Assembly: GCA_902462475.1 (NCBI GenBank)
Contig: CABQCB010000030.1
Location: 1 to 12,735 of the forward strand
DNA from: an uncultured Oscillibacter sp.
GTDB taxonomy: Bacteria > Bacillota_A > Clostridia > Oscillospirales > Oscillospiraceae
Direction of reading: 5' to 3'
Length of the DNA stretch: 12,735 nt
Positions 1 to 6,150 of this stretch are shown one piece after another. Position numbers and translations under genes: made by a program. The notes below the pieces were generated by a model. It made no database searches. It worked only from the letters and a program-made list of their open reading frames with translations, and was not told where the DNA came from. Position 1 is the first letter of the stretch, and every line of letters starts with the position of its first letter.

Positions 1-72
1 ATTTGTTGTGTTTTACCCCCTTTTGTGGTAAACTGTCGATAAAATTCTGAAGAGAAAAGTGAGGGCAAGTTT

Positions 73-342
73 ATGTTGGATTCCAAAACCACCGGGATCG
101 TGGCATATATCACTTGGATCGGCCTGCTGATCGCACTGGTGGCCGGCGACCGGGAGGGAGCCAAGTTTCATTTGAACCAGGCGCTGGTCATTTGGCTGGC
201 GGGTCTTTTCAGCGTGATTCCCTGCATCGGATGGCTGTGGGGTATTTTCTGCTTTATCTGCGCGGTGATCGGCTGCATCGCTGCCATCAACGGAGAGGAA
301 AAGGCAGTTCCCCTGCTGGGTTCCATCAAGCTTCTGAAATGA
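73..342 (+). CDS. Small three-helix membrane protein, Tic20/DUF4870-like
   Basis: The protein has 89 residues. Three hydrophobic stretches, roughly residues 8-25, 36-50 and 51-73, suggest an integral membrane protein with short loops. The segment KFHLNQALVIW after the first helix resembles the 'FHxNQA' feature of the DUF4870/Tic20-like family, which has no settled biochemical role in bacteria. The ATG is preceded by GAGGG at a reasonable distance. A rho-independent terminator begins just after the stop codon. The next gene on the same strand, a DUF2752 membrane protein, starts 48 bases downstream, and small helical membrane proteins of these two families often sit together in Firmicutes. No promoter in the first 72 bases is convincing. 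That it is a real gene is fairly certain; the family name is an inference from the motif and topology. Confidence 0.8.
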   Translation: MLDSKTTGIVAYITWIGLLIALVAGDREGAKFHLNQALVIWLAGLFSVIPCIGWLWGIFCFICAVIGCIAAINGEEKAVPLLGSIKLLK

Positions 343-343
343 A

Positions 344-367
344 AAAAGGCCGCTGATGCGGCCTTTT
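344..367 (+). terminator. Rho-independent terminator or attenuator
   Basis: A perfect 10-bp inverted repeat (AAAAGGCCGC / GCGGCCTTTT) with a TGAT loop starts one base after the stop of the small membrane protein gene. The T-run is only four bases and belongs to the stem, so some read-through into the DUF2752 gene is likely. Confidence 0.75.
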
Positions 368-390
368 CTCATTTGGAAACGGAGAGATCC

Positions 391-798
391 ATGAGTAAAA
401 TCACAGATAAAGAAGTGTATCCTGCCATGTGGGTCACCCTGTTTTGCGCAGCAGGGGCCTATTTGCTATGGCGCTATGGGTTGGGGGCGCCTACCATCAG
501 CAGCTGCTGGATCTGGACGCATCTGCACCTGTACTGTCCGGGGTGCGGCGGTACCAGAGCGCTGATCGCCCTGTTCCACGGGCGGTTTTTCCGGGCACTG
601 TGGTATCATCCGGCGTTTGCCCTGGGAGCGGTCTGGTGGGTGGTCTACATGATCTCTCAGACGATCTGGCGGCTGCGGGGACATAGGGGCTGGGTGCTGC
701 GATACAGTGACCGGTGGCTGGTGGGATTGGTACTGGTGGCAGGAATCAACTGCATGGTGCGCAATCTCCTGCTGGTGACACTGGGAATCGGCATGTAA
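391..798 (+). CDS. DUF2752 family membrane protein
   Basis: The 135-residue protein has about three transmembrane helices (near residues 14-31, 66-86 and 104-125). It carries the family hallmark CPGCGGTRA at residues 49-57, followed by the typical FFRALWYHPAF segment. The paired cysteines could bind a metal or form a redox pair, but the family's function is unknown. The ATG at 391 is chosen because GGAGAG lies four bases upstream of it. A TTG 18 bases earlier is in frame but sits against the preceding terminator. The gene is separated from its upstream neighbour by that terminator, so it depends on read-through or on a promoter I cannot see. Confidence 0.87.
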   Translation: MSKITDKEVYPAMWVTLFCAAGAYLLWRYGLGAPTISSCWIWTHLHLYCPGCGGTRALIALFHGRFFRALWYHPAFALGAVWWVVYMISQTIWRLRGHRGWVLRYSDRWLVGLVLVAGINCMVRNLLLVTLGIGM

Positions 799-828
799 AA
801 GCACGATGGGCTTTGCCCATCGTGCTTT
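798..828. terminator. Bidirectional terminator between convergent genes
   Basis: A perfect 14-bp inverted repeat (AAAGCACGATGGGC / GCCCATCGTGCTTT) with a three-base loop begins at the last base of the DUF2752 stop codon. It ends eight bases before the stop of the opposing UPF0173 gene. Both strands end the stem in short T-runs, so it can end transcription from both sides. Confidence 0.85.
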
Positions 829-835
829 ATGCTTC

Positions 836-1498
836 TTATAGGGAAAGCGTTTGGCCCGGCTCCAGCACAGCAGCCGAGAACCCGGCGGCAGTGACGGACT
901 CGGCAAAGGCGTGAGGATCCTGGACGATCAGCGGGAAGGTATTGTAGTGCATGGGGATCACCAGCTTGGGGCGGATCATTTTCACGGCCCGCAGCGCGTC
1001 TGCGGGACCCATGGTGTACACATCCCCGATGGGCAGTAGGGCCACGTCGATCTCCTCGTCTGCCAGAAGTGCCATGTCGGAGATGAGTGCCGTGTCACCG
1101 GCGTGATAAATTTTTTTACCGCCCATTTGGATCAAAAACCCGCAGGAAAGGCAGCCGGACACACCGCTGCCATGGAGGGCGGGAACCAGCTTTACGCTGC
1201 CGAAGGGCAGCTTGCAGGTGCCGCCCAGGTTGGCAGGGATCGTCTTGAGCCCCTGGGGGGCAAATACGGCGGATCCCAGTTCCACCGGACAGCAGATCTT
1301 AGCTCCGGTCCGTCGGGCGATCTGCTCGGTATCGCCGATGTGGTCGCCATGTCCATGGGTTACGCAGATATAGTCTGCCGCCACATCGTCAGGTTTTGCT
1401 GCTGCCAATGGATTTTCCGACAGATAGGGATCGGTCAGCAGCCGGCAGCTGCCGTCATCCAGCAAAAAACAGGCATGTCCCAGAAATGTCAGATTCAT
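836..1498 (-). CDS. UPF0173 family metal-dependent hydrolase (UlaG-like beta-lactamase fold)
   Basis: The 220-residue protein spans the full metallo-beta-lactamase fold at the usual UPF0173 length. It begins with the typical MNLTFLGHAC strand. Visible metal ligands are H48, H50, D52 and H53 of the THGHGDH motif, H109 (ALHGSG), D135 (HAGDT) and H184 (IPMHYNTFP). The relatives UlaG (ascorbate-6-phosphate lactonase) and the YtkL-type proteins suggest hydrolysis of a lactone or phosphoester, but the substrate is not known. The start at 1498 is preferred over an upstream in-frame codon because AAAGGGG lies six bases before it and family homology begins there. It is probably the last gene of the minus-strand operon that starts with the gamma-lyase; no terminator is visible in the 74 bases separating it from the YczE-like gene. 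Confidence 0.9.
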   Translation of the reverse strand: MNLTFLGHACFLLDDGSCRLLTDPYLSENPLAAAKPDDVAADYICVTHGHGDHIGDTEQIARRTGAKICCPVELGSAVFAPQGLKTIPANLGGTCKLPFGSVKLVPALHGSGVSGCLSCGFLIQMGGKKIYHAGDTALISDMALLADEEIDVALLPIGDVYTMGPADALRAVKMIRPKLVIPMHYNTFPLIVQDPHAFAESVTAAGFSAAVLEPGQTLSL

Positions 1499-1572
1499 GA
1501 AATACCCCTTTCTTCGATGAGCTCGTGTGGTCAAAATCAGCATACCAGATTTTCAGCTGTCGGACAAGGGCC

Positions 1573-2259
1573 TTAGAGGCTGCGGGAGCGACGAAGATTC
1601 CGGCAGGTCTGCGCCAGCGTTTCCTGTTCCAGTGTTCCGGGGGCTATGGCTGCCGCGTGAAAGACAAGGCCGATGCAGGGGCCCAGCAGGAGGACGGAGA
1701 GAATGGTCCCGAGTCCTACCTGTCCGCCCAGCCGCCAGCCGATCAAGGTGGCGGCACCGTCCAGAGCAATCCGACAGCGTGCAATGGATTGTCCGCTCTT
1801 TTTTGACAGTGCCACCATGAGTGCGTCCCGGGGACCGGCGCCAAGACCTTGGACCATATAGGCAAAGGTACTCAGCGCCATCAGGCAGATACCGGCCAGC
1901 ATCAAAAGGATGCCGCCGGGGAGCGTATGCTGGCAGGGGATCCAGTTCCGCATCAGCAGAAGATCGATAACGGGGCCGGGGAAAAATACGCAGAACAGGG
2001 AGCCGAAGCCGATCCGCTCTCCCAGAAGCAAAGCTGCGCCGATCACAGCCAGGCTGACCAGAATATCCGCCGTACCGAGGGAGAGCGGTGTACAGCGGGT
2101 AAGGCCCTGTTTGAGGACGTTCCAGGGAGAAGTGCCGATGTTTGCCTGCACCATGCAGACGATGCTGACTGCACACAGCAGCTGGCCGGTGGCGGCACTG
2201 TGGAAAAAACGATACCCGTAGGAGCGCTGCCGGACGGGCGTTTTCCTGCAGCGGTTCAT
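1573..2259 (-). CDS. YczE/YitT-type integral membrane protein
   Basis: The 228-residue protein has about five hydrophobic helices. It carries two features typical of the YczE (DUF6198) family: IGTSPWNVL after the first helix and GLGAGPRDALMV in the middle. The family is thought to include transporters or membrane sensors, but no substrate is established. The ATG at 2259 is chosen because AAGGAGG lies six bases upstream; a TTG two codons earlier is less likely. It follows the NhaC-family gene by about 60 bases without a terminator, so it is probably co-transcribed with it. The C-terminal tail is short and basic (RNLRRSRSL). Confidence 0.87.
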   Translation of the reverse strand: MNRCRKTPVRQRSYGYRFFHSAATGQLLCAVSIVCMVQANIGTSPWNVLKQGLTRCTPLSLGTADILVSLAVIGAALLLGERIGFGSLFCVFFPGPVIDLLLMRNWIPCQHTLPGGILLMLAGICLMALSTFAYMVQGLGAGPRDALMVALSKKSGQSIARCRIALDGAATLIGWRLGGQVGLGTILSVLLLGPCIGLVFHAAAIAPGTLEQETLAQTCRNLRRSRSL

Positions 2260-2318
2260 AGGCAACCTCCTTTTTGAATAAAACGATGTCTGCCGGCAGA
2301 GGGAAAAGGGGGAAGGCG

Positions 2319-3689
2319 TTATTTCAGAGAGACGACCTCGTTGTTTTCATCATACATGGCGATTCCGGCCTTTTCTTCCTTGGTACGGCCAAGACCAAAC
2401 TGAATGGTGCAGATGGAGACGATGGCCAGGAAGAACACATAGTAGTTGGCTGCGATGATGGAGAAGGGGGAAAGACCGGTCAGCGTGATGCACAGCAGGA
2501 CCTGGCCGCCATGGGGGATGATGCCCTGAACGATGCAGGAGAAGATGTCCAGCAGGGAGGCCACGCGCTTGGGCGCCACATTGTGCTTGGCGACCATTTC
2601 ACGGGTCAGGGGGGCAGCCATCAAAATGGCGATGGTGTTGTTGGCCAGGGCCGCGTCAAACACGGACACCATAGCGGCGGTCATGTACTCGGCGCCCTTG
2701 CGGGTCTTGACCTGGCTGGTCATCTTCTTGACCAGCCAATCGATGGCGCCAAGCTCTTCCGCCACACCGCTGATGCCGCGCAGCAGCAGCGCGATGATGC
2801 AGATCTCATACATGCCGGACATACCGGAGGAGACTGCCTGTGCAAAGCCGATGGCATCCAGGGAACCGGTGGCGAAACCGACCACAGCGGCCACGATGAT
2901 GCCTGCCAGCAGGAGGATGAACACGTTGCAGCCGGTGAGGGCGAAGACCAGAACGAACAGGTAGGGGACCACCTTGATGATATCATAGTGGAAATCACCG
3001 GTCAGCTCTGCGCCGCTGCCCACGATGGCCAGCACGATGATGGTGGCCACGGCAGCCACAGCTGCCATAGCGCCGTTCATCTTGAACTTGTCCCGCATTT
3101 CGCACCCGGCGCCGCGGGTTGCGGCGATGGTGGTATCGGAGATCATGGACAGGTTGTCGCCGAACATGGCGCCGCCCAGCACTGCGGCGATGGCAACGGC
3201 CATGTTCAGATCAGCGCCTTCCGCAACCGCCACGGCGATGGGACCGATGGCGGAGATGGTGCCCATGGAGGTACCCATGGCGGTGGCGATGAACGCGGAA
3301 ATCAGGAAGATACCGGGGAACAGGAACTGGGCGGGAACCAGGCTCAGACCCAGGTTGGCGGTGGCTTCCACGCCGCCCATGGCCTTGGCCACGCCGGAGA
3401 AAGCACCGGCCAGCAGGAAGACCACCAGCATGATCATGGTGCCCTCATTGGCCATGCCTTTGCAGAAGGTATCCATGCGGAATTCCATGCTGCGCTCTTT
3501 GCCGCCCATGGCGAGGCACACCAGCAACGCGGCTACCAGTGCCGTGACACGGGGGATCTGCTTGAAGGAGTCACCGCCGTAACCCAGCGCGGTAAAGATC
3601 AGGCCGCCGCCCAGATAAATGGCCAGGAACGTGAGGAGCGGGAAGAAACCCTTCCAACCATAATATTTCTTGTTGTTTTCCACAGACAT
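2319..3689 (-). CDS. NhaC-family Na+/H+ (or substrate/Na+) antiporter
   Basis: The 456-residue protein is almost entirely hydrophobic, with about 11-12 membrane helices. It holds conserved NhaC-family segments: ATAMGTSMGTISAIGPIA and then GGAMFGDNLSMISDTT followed by an ATRGAGCEMRDKFK stretch, which includes the polar residues expected in the ion path. The family contains true Na+/H+ antiporters and also solute exchangers such as the malate/lactate antiporter MleN, so the name alone does not fix the substrate. It lies 73 bases downstream of the gamma-lyase gene in the same direction without a terminator. That context favours uptake of the lyase substrate or export of its product (2-oxo acid, ammonium or a thiol) in exchange for Na+ or H+. 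This is inference. The start is supported by AAAGGAAG upstream of the ATG. Confidence 0.9.
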   Translation of the reverse strand: MSVENNKKYYGWKGFFPLLTFLAIYLGGGLIFTALGYGGDSFKQIPRVTALVAALLVCLAMGGKERSMEFRMDTFCKGMANEGTMIMLVVFLLAGAFSGVAKAMGGVEATANLGLSLVPAQFLFPGIFLISAFIATAMGTSMGTISAIGPIAVAVAEGADLNMAVAIAAVLGGAMFGDNLSMISDTTIAATRGAGCEMRDKFKMNGAMAAVAAVATIIVLAIVGSGAELTGDFHYDIIKVVPYLFVLVFALTGCNVFILLLAGIIVAAVVGFATGSLDAIGFAQAVSSGMSGMYEICIIALLLRGISGVAEELGAIDWLVKKMTSQVKTRKGAEYMTAAMVSVFDAALANNTIAILMAAPLTREMVAKHNVAPKRVASLLDIFSCIVQGIIPHGGQVLLCITLTGLSPFSIIAANYYVFFLAIVSICTIQFGLGRTKEEKAGIAMYDENNEVVSLK

Positions 3690-3762
3690 TCGCTTCCTTT
3701 CTCAGATAAAATCAACCATCCAGGGGAAAAGGAGGACTGCTCCGGGGAATGCGCGCAAAGGC

Positions 3763-4986
3763 TCAGATCGCCTCGAAAGCCTGCTCCAGATCGTGGATCA
3801 GATCCTTGGCGGACTCCAGGCCCACAGACATGCGCACCAGGCCGTCGGTGATGCCGGCTGCCAGGCGGGCTTCGGGAGAAAGGCCCACATGGGTCATGCT
3901 GGCCGGGTGCTCGATGAGGGTGTCGGGATCGCCCAGGGAGACGGCGATGGAGGCGATCTTCATGTTGTTGAGCAGCTTCTTGCCGGCCTCAAAGCTGCTC
4001 AGGCCCTTGACGTCGTCCTTGAGCTCGAAGCTCAGGATGCCGCCGAAGAGACCGTTTTCCATCTGGCGGCAGGCCAGTTCATGGCTGGGGCTGCTCTCAA
4101 GACCGGGATAGTAGACCGTCTTGACATAGGGGTTCTGCTCCAGGTACTTGGCCACGGCCATGGCGTTCTGGCAGTGCCGCTCCACGCGCAGGGCCAGGGT
4201 CTTCATGCCGCGCAGCACCAGGTAGCTGTTGAAGGGAGAGGGCGGGCAGCCGTTGATCTTGGTCATGCAGTTGGCGCGCAGCTGCTTCATGTCCGCCGCG
4301 GAGCCGACCACTACGCCGCCCAGGGCATCGCCGTGGCCGTTGATGTACTTGGTGATGGAGTGGAGCACGATATCAGCACCCAGCTTCAGCACGTGCTGGA
4401 TGGGCGGGGGAGCAAAGGTGCCGTCCACCACGACGCGGATGTCCTTGCCTACGGTGGCCTTCACGGCAGCCACGTCGGTGACCTTGATCATGGGGTTGTT
4501 GGGCGTCTCAAAATAGACCATCTTGGTATTGGGACGGATGGCGGCTTTCAGAGCCTCCAGATCGGCGGTGTCCACACGGGAGACCTCAATGCCCAGATTG
4601 GGCAGGTTGGTGGTAGCCACGTGGTTGGTGCCGCCGTAGACAGAGTTATCGAAAATGACGTGATCGCCGCACTTGAGGAAAGCCAGCATCACAGAGCCAA
4701 CGGCGCCCATGCCGGAGGCGGTGGCAACGGCGTCCTCGCCGCCTTCCATGGCCGCGCACTTGAGCTCAAAGGCGCGGGTGGTGGGGTTGCCGCCGCGGGT
4801 GTAGGTGGGGTGATAGCCGGGGATCTGGCCGGCAAATTTGGCAGCGCCTTCCTCCACAGTCTCAAAGCAGAAGGTGGAGGTCTGATAGATGGGGGTGGCC
4901 AGGGCGCCGTAGGCGCTGTCGTGCTCCTGACCGGCATGAATGATCATCGTTTCGAAGTCCACGCTGTTCCAATCAAGCTTGCTCAT
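3763..4986 (-). CDS. Cys/Met metabolism PLP enzyme, methionine gamma-lyase-like
   Basis: The 407-residue protein is a fold-type I PLP enzyme of the Cys/Met metabolism family. Visible features are the Y62/R64 pair (YTRGGNPT) that reaches the neighbouring subunit's phosphate, Y117 that stacks on PLP, D188 that contacts the ring nitrogen, the PLP lysine K213 in HSITKYINGHGD, and the SLGDPDTLIEHPASMTH segment typical of gamma-lyases. A methionine gamma-lyase would turn methionine into methanethiol, 2-oxobutyrate and ammonia. However, the Cys that marks true methionine gamma-lyases (Cys116 in the Pseudomonas enzyme) is G119 here, and the Lys-Asp pair it works with also appears absent, so homocysteine, cystathionine or another gamma-substituted substrate is possible. 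The usual DNT near the ring nitrogen is DGT. The start at 4986 has GGAGGT six bases upstream; an upstream in-frame extension lacks a ribosome site. It heads a probable four-gene operon and has a strong promoter with candidate operators. Confidence 0.9.
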   Translation of the reverse strand: MSKLDWNSVDFETMIIHAGQEHDSAYGALATPIYQTSTFCFETVEEGAAKFAGQIPGYHPTYTRGGNPTTRAFELKCAAMEGGEDAVATASGMGAVGSVMLAFLKCGDHVIFDNSVYGGTNHVATTNLPNLGIEVSRVDTADLEALKAAIRPNTKMVYFETPNNPMIKVTDVAAVKATVGKDIRVVVDGTFAPPPIQHVLKLGADIVLHSITKYINGHGDALGGVVVGSAADMKQLRANCMTKINGCPPSPFNSYLVLRGMKTLALRVERHCQNAMAVAKYLEQNPYVKTVYYPGLESSPSHELACRQMENGLFGGILSFELKDDVKGLSSFEAGKKLLNNMKIASIAVSLGDPDTLIEHPASMTHVGLSPEARLAAGITDGLVRMSVGLESAKDLIHDLEQAFEAI

Positions 4987-5023
4987 GATAGTACCTCCAA
5001 ATAAAATGTAGAATGAAAAAACA

Positions 5024-5036
5024 TCAGATGTCTTAT
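5024..5036 (-). promoter_or_regulatory. Candidate GntR operator, copy A
   Basis: The minus strand reads ATAAGACATCTGA. It overlaps the small palindrome ACATCAGATGT (5021-5031) and lies just downstream of the predicted transcription start of the lyase operon. It matches copy B at 12 of 13 bases and the copy before the KARI-like gene at 12 of 13. Binding by the adjacent GntR protein is inferred. Confidence 0.65.
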
Positions 5037-5051
5037 CTCCTTTCTTCAAAT

Positions 5052-5064
5052 ATAAGACTTCTGA
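5052..5064 (+). promoter_or_regulatory. Candidate GntR operator, copy B (inverted)
   Basis: The plus strand reads ATAAGACTTCTGA, the mirror partner of copy A with 15 bases between the arms. It overlaps the -10 box and spacer of the lyase promoter, so a bound protein would cover the promoter. Confidence 0.6.
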
Positions 5065-5076
5065 CAACTGTTGTCA
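5062..5076. promoter_or_regulatory. Perfect 15-base palindrome over the -35 box
   Basis: TGACAAC-T-GTTGTCA is symmetrical around 5069 and overlaps the -35 element of the lyase promoter. It may be a second operator, perhaps for another regulator. Part of the symmetry arises from the TTGACA box itself, so chance is not excluded. Confidence 0.45.
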
Positions 5077-5180
5077 ATCACGCGAATTCACTAAGAAAAA
5101 ATAGGCGAATTTGTATAAAAATACTGGACCAACACAAAAGTGTGCTGTAAGAGGTGTAAAAAATCGTTTAAAGAAAATAG

Positions 5181-5209
5181 TTGTATGCCCCAAGGAATTA
5201 TGATAAAGT
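5181..5209 (+). promoter_or_regulatory. Weak candidate promoter of the GntR gene
   Basis: TTGTAT (5181-5186), a 17-base spacer and TAAAGT (5204-5209) form a poor match to sigma-A. It is the best candidate found between the divergent lyase promoter and the regulator gene. Confidence 0.25.
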
Positions 5210-5277
5210 AAACATATATTTCCTAGGGAGGAACCGTTTGCCGGGTACGGCGTTCATAAGAAGAGGGGTTGATTTGC

Positions 5278-5985
5278 GTGACATGGAATGTGACTGGACA
5301 GCACAAGAAGAGCCTGTCTCGCCAAGTGATGGAGGCCATCGAAAAAATGATTCGGGAGCGGGAGATGGGCCCGGGGGATGTGCTTCCGACAGAAACGCAG
5401 ATAGCAGAGGAGCTGTCGGTGAGCAAGAGCAGTGTGCGTGAGGCCATCAAGATGCTGGAGGCTGTGGGTGTGGTGGAGATCCGGCGGGGCTTGTGCACCG
5501 TCATCAGCGAAAATCCGGAACAGGGCTATTTGAATGTAATGCTCTCTCACCTTTACCTCACCAGCGGCGGCGGGGAGGAATTGCAGACCTTCCGTCAGAC
5601 TGTGGAGACGGCCTATACAGAGCTTGCCATTGACCAGGCCACCGAGGAGGACGTGCAGCAGATCGTGCAGGCGCTGGAGACCTTCCGCGAACATCTGCAA
5701 AAGGGCGCCCTTACGCCGGAAGACGACCTGGCGTTCCACGGGCAGATCCTCAAGGCCACCCATAACTCCTTTATGATCAGCCTGGGCGGTGCCCTCAACG
5801 AACTGTTCCGGGAATCCATCGGCGTGTCTATCCAATGCAGCCCGCAGACGGCCCTGGCCGATCACGAAAAGATCTGTGATGCGATCTTGCGGCGGGACAA
5901 GTCCGCTGCCCGGAAGGCCATCGGCGGAAGTGCGGAGCAGTGGGCCCGAGCACTTTCCATTCGTCAGAAAAAAGGGAATACTTAA
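5278..5985 (+). CDS. GntR-family transcriptional regulator, FadR subfamily
   Basis: The 235-residue protein has an N-terminal winged helix-turn-helix (residues 12-78, with LPTETQIAEELSVSKSSVREAIKMLE as two adjoining parts of the recognition region). An all-helical FCD ligand domain follows (about 95-228). FCD metal-site residues D150, H154 and H196 are visible, but the usual last histidine is S218. FCD regulators often sense organic acids or amino acid derivatives. The GTG at 5278 is preferred because GAGGGG ends about nine bases upstream; an in-frame TTG at 5269 is too close to that site. It is divergent from the gamma-lyase operon and followed, after a terminator, by the KARI-like gene. Matching motifs in both promoters make it the likely local repressor of both units. 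The ligand is not known. Confidence 0.9.
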   Translation: MTWNVTGQHKKSLSRQVMEAIEKMIREREMGPGDVLPTETQIAEELSVSKSSVREAIKMLEAVGVVEIRRGLCTVISENPEQGYLNVMLSHLYLTSGGGEELQTFRQTVETAYTELAIDQATEEDVQQIVQALETFREHLQKGALTPEDDLAFHGQILKATHNSFMISLGGALNELFRESIGVSIQCSPQTALADHEKICDAILRRDKSAARKAIGGSAEQWARALSIRQKKGNT

Positions 5986-5989
5986 AGAG

Positions 5990-6026
5990 ACTCCCGACGC
6001 GTCAGACGGCGCGCCGGGAGTTTTTT
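5990..6026 (+). terminator. Rho-independent terminator after the GntR gene
   Basis: The arms ACTCCCGaCGCG and CGCGcCGGGAGT pair except for one A/C mismatch, with an eight-base loop and a T6 run. It separates the regulator transcript from the promoter of the next gene. Confidence 0.85.
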
Positions 6027-6048
6027 GTGTGAAATGTAAAAAAACATC

Positions 6049-6076
6049 TTGACAAACAGGAAGCAAATGTTATACT
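6049..6076 (+). promoter_or_regulatory. Sigma-A promoter of the KARI-like gene
   Basis: TTGACA (6049-6054) and TATACT (6071-6076) are separated by 16 bases. Transcription should start near 6083, inside the candidate operator. It lies directly behind the GntR terminator, so the KARI-like gene is transcribed independently. Confidence 0.8.
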
Positions 6077-6083
6077 GAACACA

Positions 6084-6096
6084 TCAGATGTCATAT
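6084..6096 (-). promoter_or_regulatory. Candidate GntR operator, copy C
   Basis: The minus strand reads ATATGACATCTGA, 12 of 13 bases like copy A at the lyase promoter. It overlaps the same ACATCAGATGT palindrome (6081-6091). It sits at the predicted transcription start, where a bound repressor would block initiation. Confidence 0.65.
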
Positions 6097-6150
6097 GTCG
6101 CAAGTAAATTTCAAATTTTATCAGCGGTTGATTAAAAGGAGGATATTCTC

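Larger units (their letters stand above)
5049..5077 (-). promoter_or_regulatory. Sigma-A promoter of the gamma-lyase operon
   Basis: On the minus strand TTGACA (5072-5077) is followed by a 17-base spacer and TATATT (5049-5054), which is close to perfect for the housekeeping sigma factor. Transcription should start near 5042, leaving a leader of about 55 bases before the ATG. The strength of the promoter implies that the operon needs a repressor; both flanking operator copies and a palindrome overlap it. Confidence 0.85.
4987..5277. promoter_or_regulatory. A/T-rich divergent regulatory region
   Basis: This 291-base stretch separates the gamma-lyase gene (minus) from the GntR regulator gene (plus) and is much richer in A and T than the genes around it. 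It holds the lyase promoter, two inverted copies of a 13-base candidate operator motif and a 15-base palindrome, each listed separately. The right half (about 5100-5277) should contain the regulator's own promoter, for which only a weak candidate was found. No coding region is supported. Confidence 0.8.

Noticed and set aside
2290..2299. CTGCCGGCAG palindrome between the NhaC and YczE genes as a terminator
   Set aside because: The repeat has no loop and no T-run on either strand, so it cannot act as a rho-independent terminator.
2274..3851. Long plus-strand open frame opposite the NhaC-family gene
   Set aside because: Its product is rich in His, Gly and Gln without any recognisable domain, as expected from the antisense of a GC-rich gene. 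The minus-strand antiporter is unmistakable.
3670..5004. Long plus-strand open frame opposite the gamma-lyase
   Set aside because: It is an antisense shadow of a clearly conserved PLP enzyme, with low-complexity Gly/His/Val composition and no ribosome site.
5021..5064. Riboswitch or attenuator in the lyase leader
   Set aside because: The inverted arms straddle the predicted transcription start, so only one arm would be in the RNA. They fit DNA operators better, and no known SAM or T-box features are visible.
4987..5067. 27-residue N-terminal extension of the gamma-lyase
   Set aside because: It would begin upstream of the predicted transcription start, has no ribosome site, and runs through the promoter -10 box. 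The ATG at 4986 has GGAGGT at ideal spacing.
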